Of a stretch of DNA of 64,000 nt, positions 12,349-19,861 are shown piece by piece. Within the stretch, counting starts at the first letter, position 1. The number at the start of each line of letters is the position of its first letter. The notes under the pieces are model-generated. The model worked only from the letters and a program-made list of their open reading frames with translations. It had not been told where the DNA came from and did not search any database. Source of the stretch: Pseudomonadota bacterium (GTDB lineage: Bacteria > Pseudomonadota > Gammaproteobacteria > Steroidobacterales > Steroidobacteraceae); the NCBI GenBank assembly GCA_963204835.1, contig CAUJHJ010000006.1:1-64000 (forward strand). Direction: 5' to 3'. Made by a program: the position numbers and the translations under genes.

Positions 12349-12498
12349 TCAGCCGCCCGGGCGCTCCTTGCCCGCGCCGGCTTCCGCGTGGCGGCGCTCC
12401 TGCTCGGTGCGCGCGGCTTCCGCTTCCGCCCGCTTGCGCGCGATCTCGCCGAGCATCAGCTCGAGCCACTCGGTCGGCAGCTTCTTGTCGGTGGTCAT
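12349..12498 (-). CDS. 49-residue charged small protein
   Basis: The ATG at 12498 overlaps the TGA of the M1 aminopeptidase gene (ATGA), which implies translational coupling. The product begins MTTDKKLPTEWLELMLGEIA and continues as a highly charged amphipathic helix (RKRAEAEAARTEQERRHAEA) before a short GAGKERPGG tail. It has no signal peptide or membrane segment. It lies 64 bp upstream of the tail-sheath-like gene on the same strand, so it may be a small partner of either neighbour. I do not recognise the family. The overlap, intact frame and lack of any other gene here support it. Confidence 0.65.
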   Translation of the reverse strand: MTTDKKLPTEWLELMLGEIARKRAEAEAARTEQERRHAEAGAGKERPGG

Positions 12499-14435
12499 GG
12501 CGTCTTGCCCTCGAGTACGGTCTTGTCCAGGGTCGCGGTGGCGATCGGGTGATAGCCCGGCCGCGCCTGCGCGTAGATCGCCCGCGCCCGCGCGGCGCCG
12601 GCAGGCGTTTTCATCAGGTCCTCGTAGAGCGGCACGATCAGCTTGCGCCGGCCGATCGACACGAGGTAGCGCTCGAGGCGCGGCCAGGCGGGGGCATAGT
12701 CGTTGCGGATGGCGATCGAGAGCCAGCTGAACGCAACCTCGCTGTTCGCCTCATCGGTGAGGCGCAGGGCCGCATCCAGCGCATCGAGCTGGGCGCGCGG
12801 CATCGGCTGCGGCAGGTTGTTGAGGAAATAAAGGCGCTCCTGCGTCGACCAGGCCGCGTAGGGCAGCGCCGACGCAGCCCTGTTCCCCGCAAGGAACGCG
12901 GCGCGCTCCGCGTCGACCTTCGCGAGGACATCCGATTGCGGTCGGATGGCCGTTGCAGGCAAGCCGGGCTCGAAGATCCATTCTTGCAACGCGGCGGGCG
13001 GGACCGCGCCCGGGTGCTGCGCCAGGAGCCGCGCGTCGAGGTAGGCGAGGAACTGCTCCACGCTGATGCTCTGGAAGGAGAAATGCGCGAAATAGTCCCG
13101 CAGGAAATCGTGCAGGGCCGGCGCGCCGACCCGCGACTCGAGCCAGTTGAGGAAGAACCGGCCTTTCTCGTAAGGGATGTCGGACATGCCGTCGTCGGGA
13201 TCGCGGCCGCGCAGGTCGATCGCCAGCACCTGGTCCGCGGCAGGCAGGCTGGCTACCTCCTTCTCCAGCGACTGGTAGCCGAGCAGGGCTTCCATCGAGG
13301 CGCGGCGCGGGCCGTAAACGGCCTCCATGATCCGGTGCTCGAGGTAGACGGTGAACCCTTCGTTCAGCCAGAAGTCACGCCAGGTGGCGTTGGTGACGAG
13401 ATTGCCGGACCAGGAATGCGCGAGTTCGTGCGCGACCACGCCCACGAGGCTGCGGTCACCTGCAAGCAGGGTCGGCGTGATGAACGAAAGGCGCGGATTC
13501 TCCATGCCGCCGAACGGGAACGACGGCGGCAGGACCAGCAGGTCATAGCGACCCCAGCGATAGGGGCCGAACAGCTGCGCGCCCGCCTCGAGCATCTTTT
13601 CCGTATCGGCGAACTCACGCGCGGCCGACTCGATGACTTCAGGCTCCGCGTACACGCCGGTACGCGGTCCGACGGCGCGGAAATCGATCCGCCCCGCCGC
13701 GATGGCGAGCAGGTAGGACGGGATCGGCTGCGGCATGTGGAAGCGGTACACGCCGTCCGCGCTCGGCGCCGGATCGTGCTCGGCGCCCATGAGCGCGCGC
13801 AGTCCCGGCGGAACGCGGATCGTCGCATCGAAGGTCATGCGCACCTGCGGCGAGTCCTGCAAGGGCACCCAACTGCGCGCATGGATCGACTGCGACTGCG
13901 AATAGAGGAACGGCTGCTGCCTGCCCGCGGTGCCCGCCGGCGCGATCCACTGCAGGCCCGACGCCTCGGGCCGCGTCGAGTAGGCGATACGGAGCACGAA
14001 GTTCCGATCGGGGTCCGGCGGCAGCGAGATCGACAGCGGCGCACCCAGGGGCCCCTGCCCGGCTCCCACCGAATAGGACAGCGCGCGTCCGGTGCCGGCG
14101 GCAAGCCATTCGACGCCGCGCACGTCGAGCCCGCGCGTGTCCAGCACGAGCGTGCGCCGGTCGCCCGCGACGCGCTCGATCGCAAGGTCGGCACGGCCGA
14201 TGAGCCGCTGTGCGTCGAAGTCGACGCGCAGGTCGAGCGCCAGATGGCGCACCCGGAATTCGTCTACGTTCGAGAAAGTATGGTAGTCGCGGCCGCTCTC
14301 GATCGGCGCGCGGGTGTCGGCGCCCTGAATCCCGGGCGGCGCGGCGGATGGCACGGCGGGTTGCGTCGCACAGGCGCTCAGCAACGCGAGCGCGCCGGCG
14401 GCCGCGCCGGCGGCGAGGCGGTGGGTGGGGGACAT
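12495..14435 (-). CDS. M1 family metallo-aminopeptidase lipoprotein (LTA4 hydrolase-like)
   Basis: This 646-residue exported protein has a signal peptide ending in the lipobox LLSAC (Cys about 22), so it is probably lipid-anchored in the envelope. The M1 zinc-peptidase signature is complete: GGMEN exopeptidase motif at 309-313, HELAHSWSGN with zinc ligands His336 and His340, and the third ligand Glu359 in NEGFTVYLEHR. A C-terminal helical domain with the leukotriene-A4-hydrolase pattern follows. The expected role is removal of N-terminal residues from periplasmic peptides. It follows the L,D-transpeptidase gene by 2 bp and its stop overlaps the start of the 49-residue gene, so the three form one transcript. 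Confidence 0.94.
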   Translation of the reverse strand: MSPTHRLAAGAAAGALALLSACATQPAVPSAAPPGIQGADTRAPIESGRDYHTFSNVDEFRVRHLALDLRVDFDAQRLIGRADLAIERVAGDRRTLVLDTRGLDVRGVEWLAAGTGRALSYSVGAGQGPLGAPLSISLPPDPDRNFVLRIAYSTRPEASGLQWIAPAGTAGRQQPFLYSQSQSIHARSWVPLQDSPQVRMTFDATIRVPPGLRALMGAEHDPAPSADGVYRFHMPQPIPSYLLAIAAGRIDFRAVGPRTGVYAEPEVIESAAREFADTEKMLEAGAQLFGPYRWGRYDLLVLPPSFPFGGMENPRLSFITPTLLAGDRSLVGVVAHELAHSWSGNLVTNATWRDFWLNEGFTVYLEHRIMEAVYGPRRASMEALLGYQSLEKEVASLPAADQVLAIDLRGRDPDDGMSDIPYEKGRFFLNWLESRVGAPALHDFLRDYFAHFSFQSISVEQFLAYLDARLLAQHPGAVPPAALQEWIFEPGLPATAIRPQSDVLAKVDAERAAFLAGNRAASALPYAAWSTQERLYFLNNLPQPMPRAQLDALDAALRLTDEANSEVAFSWLSIAIRNDYAPAWPRLERYLVSIGRRKLIVPLYEDLMKTPAGAARARAIYAQARPGYHPIATATLDKTVLEGKTP

Positions 14436-14437
14436 GC

Positions 14438-15643
14438 TCAGCCCTGCGGCTTCTTCGTCGCGGGCTGCGCCTTGGCGTCCGGCTCGGCGTCGTTGTCCGA
14501 GAACATCTCCTGGAACGTCGCCTCGTCGACCGGCAGGCCCGAAACACCATCCCAGGTCGCGCCATCGGGCACCCGGTTCTCGACCAGCGCGGCCGCGGCC
14601 ACTTCCGCATCGATGCTCGCGGTGCCGCCCGCGACCGGCGCCGGGATGCCGCGCGGCTGGTGCGCAATGGCGGACACGGCTTCCCAGTCGATCGCTTCGC
14701 CGCGCTCCTTCAACTGCTTCTGGATGCGCACGGCGAGCTGCTTCGTCAGCAGCTTCTTGCGTGCCTTGTCGAAATCGCGCGGATCGTCCTCGAGCACGTC
14801 ATAGGCCTGCAGGTAGAGCTTGCCGTCGTGCCAGCCGAACAGGAACGGCTGGTTGACGACCTGCACCTGCGTGCCGACCGGCGCCAGCTCGAACAGCTGC
14901 AGGATGTCCTCGGGATAGAGGCGGATGCAGCCGTGGCTCGAGCGGATGCCGACGCCATAGGGCTTGTTGGTGCCATGCACCAGGTAGCTCGGCCAGGCAA
15001 GGTACAGCGCGCGGTTGCCGAGCGGATTGTCCGGGCCCGGCGGCACCACCGCGTCCACCGGATCGTCGTTCTCGGCGTGCTCCTTGCGCACGGCGGCGCT
15101 CGGCCGCCAAGTGGGGTCCTTTTTCTTGCGTGACACCTTGGTCGTGCCGAGCGGGGTCGCCCAGCCGACGCGACCGATGCCGATCGGGTAGGTGTGCACG
15201 ACCTGCGGCTCGCCCGCCTTGCGCGGTTCGAAGTACCAGAGGCGCATCGCCGCGAGGTTGATGACGATGCCCTTGCGCGCCGCGTTCGGCAGGATGAACC
15301 GGGTCGGCACCACGACTTCGCGGCCGACACCGGGGAGCCAGGGATCGACGCCGGGATTCGCACGCACCATTTCCTCGTAGCCGACATTGAAGCGGCGCGC
15401 GATGTCGGAGAAGGTGTCCTCCTTGCCCACCACGGTCTTCTGCACGACCCCGACCACGTCTTCCTGCTCCGGGTCGATCGTGAAGCGGCCGGTGGCCACC
15501 GGCGGCGCATACTGTGGTGGCGGTGGCGGCTCGGGCGCTTTCGGTTCGGGCTTGCGCCCGAGCCTGTCGCCGAGGAGCGAGCAGCCCGTCAGGAAGGCGA
15601 GCGGCAGGACGATTGCGGCGGTGCGTGAAATTGTGCGAGGCAT
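14438..15643 (-). CDS. L,D-transpeptidase (YkuD) lipoprotein with LysM-like region
   Basis: This 401-residue protein has a lipoprotein signal (lipobox LTGC near residue 20), a Pro-rich linker, a LysM-like region (GKEDTFSDIARRFNVGYEEM) and a YkuD domain. The catalytic block HGTNKPYGVGIRSSHGCIRL carries the conserved His and nucleophilic Cys of ErfK/YbiS-type enzymes, which link Braun-type lipoprotein to, or cross-link, peptidoglycan through meso-diaminopimelate. The preferred start is ATG at 15643; a TTG one codon earlier is also open. It leads the operon with the M1 aminopeptidase, 2 bp downstream. Confidence 0.95.
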   Translation of the reverse strand: MPRTISRTAAIVLPLAFLTGCSLLGDRLGRKPEPKAPEPPPPPQYAPPVATGRFTIDPEQEDVVGVVQKTVVGKEDTFSDIARRFNVGYEEMVRANPGVDPWLPGVGREVVVPTRFILPNAARKGIVINLAAMRLWYFEPRKAGEPQVVHTYPIGIGRVGWATPLGTTKVSRKKKDPTWRPSAAVRKEHAENDDPVDAVVPPGPDNPLGNRALYLAWPSYLVHGTNKPYGVGIRSSHGCIRLYPEDILQLFELAPVGTQVQVVNQPFLFGWHDGKLYLQAYDVLEDDPRDFDKARKKLLTKQLAVRIQKQLKERGEAIDWEAVSAIAHQPRGIPAPVAGGTASIDAEVAAAALVENRVPDGATWDGVSGLPVDEATFQEMFSDNDAEPDAKAQPATKKPQG

Positions 15644-15673
15644 CAAGCAATTATCGCATCAGGCGCCGCCAGC

Positions 15674-16171
15674 TCAAAGGAATGTAGGTGCGTTGCGCTG
15701 TTCGTTGCGGTCGCCGCCTTCGTGCGGGAAGTGGTGCGCAAGGACAGCGCCTACCGCGCGCACGCCCTCGGCCACGCCCGCGCCGTAACGCCCGGCACGG
15801 AAAGCGCCCTCGACGCCGCGGCAAATCGCTTCCCATTCGGCCTTCGGCACGCGCGCGGCGATGCCGCGGTCGGCGACGATCTCGACCTTGCGGTCGGCCA
15901 TCAACACGTAGATCAGCACGCCGTTGTTGGCCGCGGTGTCCCAAACCCCGAGCAGGCCGAAGACCGCGAGCGAGCGCCTTTGGGCCGTGACGCCGAAATA
16001 GAGGTCGGGCAGGTCGAGCGCGGTTTCAATGGCCACCCGGATCTCGCCGGCGTGACGGCCTTCGACCTCGCCCACCGCGCGCTCGATCGCGAGGCACGCG
16101 GCACGGTCAAAACGCCGCATCGTGAGCCACCACGGCGTGAAGAGATGCCGCAGCCAGCGCGGAGCTGCCAC
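15674..16171 (-). CDS. TPM-domain protein, soluble
   Basis: This 165-residue protein has a TPM (formerly DUF477) domain: EGRHAGEIRVAIETALDLPD followed by a hydrophobic strand-helix and a NNGVLIYVLMADRKVEIVAD core. The start is GTG at 16171, directly after the stop of the upstream TPM gene, with GGGGAG seven bases in front. It is the third gene of a lemA-TPM-TPM set. In this arrangement, known from many bacteria, the second TPM protein lacks the long glycine-rich tail. Function unknown; TPM domains of other organisms have been tied to photosystem repair and acid phosphatase activity. Confidence 0.88.
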   Translation of the reverse strand: MAAPRWLRHLFTPWWLTMRRFDRAACLAIERAVGEVEGRHAGEIRVAIETALDLPDLYFGVTAQRRSLAVFGLLGVWDTAANNGVLIYVLMADRKVEIVADRGIAARVPKAEWEAICRGVEGAFRAGRYGAGVAEGVRAVGAVLAHHFPHEGGDRNEQRNAPTFL

Positions 16172-17077
16172 CTACCATCTCCCCGAGGCGCCGCCGCCCC
16201 CGAAACCGCCGCCGCCACCGCTGAAACCGCCGCCACCGAGGCCGCCGCCAAAGCCGCCGCCGCCCCAGCCACCACCCCAGCCGCCGTGGCGGGGCCCGCT
16301 CGACCAGCGCCCCCCGCCGGCCGCCGAGAGCAGCAGCGACAGCAACCACGCGCCGATGCCCGCGGCAATCGAGACGCCGAGCGCCGCAAGCACCAGATAG
16401 ACGATGCCGCCGACCGCACCGCCCGCCAGCAACGATCCGAGGCCGCGGCCGAAGATCGCGCGCAGGATGCCGGACACGGCGATCACGCCGAAGAACAGCA
16501 TGGGCAGGAGCTGGGCACCGCGATCCTTCGCGCCCTCGCCCTGCCAGCGATCCTCGGGCGGAGGCAATGCCTCGCCGCGGATCACGGCGAGCAGGCGATC
16601 GACGCCCGCGTCGATGCCGCCGTAGTAGTCACCCTGCTGCAGTCGCGGCGCGATCGTCTCGCGGATGATGCGGCTCGCGATCGCATCCGGCAGCACGCCC
16701 TCGAGGCCGTAGCCGACTTCGATGCGCAGGCGCCGGTCGTCCTTCGCGACCAGCAGCAGTGCGCCGTCGTCGGGTTGCGCGCGTCCGAGCTTCCAGGCTT
16801 CGGCGACGCGGATCGAGTATTGCGCGATATCCTCGGGCTGCGTAGTCGGGACCATGAGGACCGCGACCTGCGCACCCTTCGTGCGCTCGAAGCCCTCGAG
16901 CTTCGCCTCGAGCGCCGCCTTCTGCGCGGCGGTCAGCGTGCCGGTGGTGTCGGTGACGCGCGCGGTGAGCGGCGGAACGGGCAGCAGGCCCTGCCCGTCC
17001 TGCGCGCGCGTCGCGGCCACGCATGTAGCCGCCAGCATGAGCACGCCGCAGGCGGCGAGTCGGCACGGGCTCCTCAT
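16172..17077 (-). CDS. YgcG-type TPM-domain membrane protein with glycine-rich tail
   Basis: This 301-residue protein begins with a signal peptide (MRSPCRLAACGVLMLAATCV), followed by a TPM domain (residues about 35-155) with VTDTTGTLTAAQKAALEAKL, an ALLLVAKDDRRLRIEVGYGL strand pair and GVLPDA. A transmembrane hairpin at about 190-255 follows, then a tail made almost wholly of Gly, Trp and Phe (repeats of GGGFGGG), typical of YgcG/BA71 proteins. The TPM domain should face the periplasm. It lies between lemA (19 bp upstream) and a second TPM gene (no gap). Confidence 0.9.
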   Translation of the reverse strand: MRSPCRLAACGVLMLAATCVAATRAQDGQGLLPVPPLTARVTDTTGTLTAAQKAALEAKLEGFERTKGAQVAVLMVPTTQPEDIAQYSIRVAEAWKLGRAQPDDGALLLVAKDDRRLRIEVGYGLEGVLPDAIASRIIRETIAPRLQQGDYYGGIDAGVDRLLAVIRGEALPPPEDRWQGEGAKDRGAQLLPMLFFGVIAVSGILRAIFGRGLGSLLAGGAVGGIVYLVLAALGVSIAAGIGAWLLSLLLSAAGGGRWSSGPRHGGWGGGWGGGGFGGGLGGGGFSGGGGGFGGGGASGRW

Positions 17078-17096
17078 GGCAAGGCGCCCGCCACCC

Positions 17097-17750
17097 TCAG
17101 GTCGACGGCATCATCATGGGCTTCCCTTCGGCCTTTTCCGCGGGCTTCTCCGCGGGCGGCGCGGCGCCGAAGTCGACCGCTGGCGGCTTCGCTATCTCCG
17201 CCTCGTTCTCCACGGTGAAGTTCGGCTTCACCTTGAACTTGAAGAGCATCGCGGTCAGGTTCGAGGGGAACGAGCGCACGGTCGTGTTGAACTGCTGCAC
17301 CGAGGCGATGTAGCGGTTGCGCGCCACCGCGATGCGGTTCTCGGTGCCTTCGAGCTGGGCCTGCAACTCGAGGAAGTTCGTGTTCGACTTGAGCTCGGGG
17401 TAGTTCTCCGTGACCGCGAGCAGGCTCTTCAGCGCCGTGGTGAGTTCCCCCTGCGCCGCCTGGAATTTCGCGAGCGCCGCGGGATCGTCGAGCAGCGCGG
17501 GAGTCACCTGGATCGAGCCGACCTTCGCGCGCGCCTCGGTGACACCGAGCAGCACGGTCTGCTCCTGCTGCGCGAAGCCCTTCACGGTCGCGACGAGGTT
17601 CGGCACGAGGTCGGCGCGTCGCTGGTACTGGTTGACCACTTCGGACCAGGCGGACTTGACCGCCTCGTCCTGTGACTGAAGCGAATTGTAGCCGCAGCCA
17701 GCCAGCGCGAGCGCAAGGCCCGCCGCGAACAGGATTCTCAATGCGCGCAT
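17097..17750 (-). CDS. lemA: LemA family lipoprotein
   Basis: This 217-residue protein has the LemA signature YNSLQSQDEAVKSAWSEVVN followed by QRRADLVPNLVATVKGFA, plus three long helices (residues about 30-180) and a disordered Pro/Ala/Lys tail. The N-terminus ends in a lipobox (ALAGC), so it should be an envelope lipoprotein rather than the classical membrane-hairpin LemA. GGAG and AAGG ribosome sites precede the ATG at 17750. It leads a three-gene unit with two TPM-domain genes, the standard lemA neighbourhood. The biochemical role of LemA is not known. Confidence 0.94.
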   Translation of the reverse strand: MRALRILFAAGLALALAGCGYNSLQSQDEAVKSAWSEVVNQYQRRADLVPNLVATVKGFAQQEQTVLLGVTEARAKVGSIQVTPALLDDPAALAKFQAAQGELTTALKSLLAVTENYPELKSNTNFLELQAQLEGTENRIAVARNRYIASVQQFNTTVRSFPSNLTAMLFKFKVKPNFTVENEAEIAKPPAVDFGAAPPAEKPAEKAEGKPMMMPST

Positions 17751-17778
17751 GGGCCTTCTCCGTATCCGGTTGCCGGGA

Positions 17779-19842
17779 CTACCAGATTTTCACACGATCG
17801 CCGGGCGCGCGGTACAGCTTGTCGCCCGCATCGACGCCGAAAGCCTCGTAGAACCCGTCGAGGTTCGTCACGACGCCGTTGACGCGAAACTGCGCCGGGC
17901 TGTGCGGATCGGTGACGAGCCGCATCCGCAGGTTGTTGTCGCGGTACTTCCAGCGCCAGCCCTGCGACCAGCCGAGGTAGAAGCGCTGCGCGCCCGTGTA
18001 GCCGTCGATGACCGGGGCCGGCTGGCCGCCGAGCGAGAGCCGGTAGGCGCGATAGGCGACCGCGAGCCCCGAGAGATCGCCGATGTTCTCTCCAAGGGTG
18101 AGCCGGCCGTTCAGGTGCTGCCCATCGAGCACGGTGTAGGAGTCGTACTGCGCCACGAGCCTGTCGGCGAGTGCCTTGAAGCGCGCCGCGTCGTCGGCCG
18201 TCCACCAGTCGCGCAGGTTGCCGTCGCCGTCGTACTGGCGGCCCGAATCGTCGAAGCCGTGGCTGATCTCGTGGCCGATCACGCCGCCGATGCCGCCATA
18301 GTTGACGGCATCGTCGACCGTGGCGTCGAAGTACGGCGGCTGCAGGATGGCTGCCGGGAACACGATCTCGTTCATCACCGGGTTGTAGTAGGCGTTGACG
18401 GTCTGCGGCGTGAGCAGCCATTCGCCGCGGTCGATCGGCCCGCCGAGCCGCGCGACGTCACGATTGAACTGGTACTCGATGCCGCGCTGCACGTTGCCGT
18501 AGAGGTCGTCGCGCGCAATGGCGAGTTCGCTGTAGTCCTGCCACTTGTCGGGATAACCCACTTTCACGGAAAACTTCGCGAGCTTCGCCTTCGCGGCGGC
18601 GCGCGTCGCGGGACTCATCCATTCGAGCGTGTCGATCGACTGGTCGAAGGCCGCAAGCAGGTTGCCGACAAGGGCCTTGATGCGCGCCTTCGACTCGGGA
18701 TTGAAGTGGCGCGCCACGTATTCCTTGCCGACCAGCTGGCCGACCTGCGAGTCGAGCAGCGTCACCGCCCGCTTCCAGCGCTCGGGCTGTTGTTCCACGC
18801 CCTGCAGGGCCTTGCTGTGGAAGTCGAAGTGCGCCGTGGCGAAGGGCGCGGCGAGGTACGGCGCCGAGACGTCGAGCAGCTGGAAGAAGAAATACTCACG
18901 CCAGACCGACACCGGCGTCTCGCTGAGGAGCTGCGCGAATGCCTGCACGAAGGCCGGCTGGTTGACGTCGATCGCGGCCGCGGGCACGCCCGCCGCCGCG
19001 AAGAAGGCCGCCCAGTCGAAGGACGGCGCGAGCTTCGCGAGGTCCGCGGGTGCCGTCTTGTTGTAGGTTGCGACCGGGTCGCGGTTCTGCACCTTGGTCC
19101 ACTGGATTGCGGCGATCGCCGTCTCGAGCTGTGCGATGCGCACCGCGCGCGCCGCGGCGTTCTTCGCGCCGGCGAGCTTCAGCATCTGCCCGACGTACGC
19201 GAGGTGCTGCTTGCGAAACGCCGCGTTCACCTCGTCCGTCTTGAGGTAGTAGTCGCGGTCGGGCATCGACAGCCCACCCTGCGTGAGGATGCCGATGTAG
19301 TGCGTCGCATCACCCGCATCCTGCGACACGTAGTAATTGAGCGGCACGCGCTGCAGAACCCGCTGCGACTCGCCGAGGAAGCGCACCACGTCGGCGTGCG
19401 TCAGGATCTTGCGGATGCGCGCGAAGCGCGGCTCGAGGGGCTTCAGGCCCGCGGCATCGATCGCCGCCTCGTCCATGAAGCTCGCGTAAAGGTCGCCGAT
19501 CTTCTGGCCGTCGGAACCGGGGGCGTGGCCCGTGTCCCGGGCCGCATCCTCGGCGATGGCGCGCACATCGGTCTCGGCGCGCTCGTCGAGCACCGCAAAA
19601 GTGCCCCAGCTCGAGCGATCGGCCGGGATCTCGGTGCCGGCCAGCCATTTCGCACCGGTGAAATCGTAGAGGTCGTCCTGCGGCCGGATCGCCGTGTCGT
19701 AGCCTGCAAGCAGCAGGCCACTCGGGCGTGCCGGCGCGACAGGGGCCGCCACGGCCGCCGGGGTTTGTGGGACGGGCGCCGGGGCGGGCGCGACACAGGC
19801 GGCCAGTACCGTGACCGCGGCGGAGAGGATGAAGTTGCGCAT
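17779..19842 (-). CDS. M13 (neprilysin-like) metallopeptidase lipoprotein
   Basis: This 687-residue protein starts MRNFILSAAVTVLAACVAP, a lipoprotein signal with lipobox LAAC. The M13 features are complete: NAYYNPVMNEIVFPAAILQP, zinc motif HEISHGFDDSG, third ligand in GENIGDLSG, and the C-terminal VKIW that closes neprilysin-family enzymes. The N-terminal M13 domain opens with DLYDFTGAKW. It should cleave oligopeptides in the periplasm. The ATG at 19842 lies 19 bp after the stop of the DUF748 gene, suggesting cotranscription. Confidence 0.95.
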   Translation of the reverse strand: MRNFILSAAVTVLAACVAPAPAPVPQTPAAVAAPVAPARPSGLLLAGYDTAIRPQDDLYDFTGAKWLAGTEIPADRSSWGTFAVLDERAETDVRAIAEDAARDTGHAPGSDGQKIGDLYASFMDEAAIDAAGLKPLEPRFARIRKILTHADVVRFLGESQRVLQRVPLNYYVSQDAGDATHYIGILTQGGLSMPDRDYYLKTDEVNAAFRKQHLAYVGQMLKLAGAKNAAARAVRIAQLETAIAAIQWTKVQNRDPVATYNKTAPADLAKLAPSFDWAAFFAAAGVPAAAIDVNQPAFVQAFAQLLSETPVSVWREYFFFQLLDVSAPYLAAPFATAHFDFHSKALQGVEQQPERWKRAVTLLDSQVGQLVGKEYVARHFNPESKARIKALVGNLLAAFDQSIDTLEWMSPATRAAAKAKLAKFSVKVGYPDKWQDYSELAIARDDLYGNVQRGIEYQFNRDVARLGGPIDRGEWLLTPQTVNAYYNPVMNEIVFPAAILQPPYFDATVDDAVNYGGIGGVIGHEISHGFDDSGRQYDGDGNLRDWWTADDAARFKALADRLVAQYDSYTVLDGQHLNGRLTLGENIGDLSGLAVAYRAYRLSLGGQPAPVIDGYTGAQRFYLGWSQGWRWKYRDNNLRMRLVTDPHSPAQFRVNGVVTNLDGFYEAFGVDAGDKLYRAPGDRVKIW

Positions 19843-19861
19843 CGGCGCAGTATAGGGTCGA

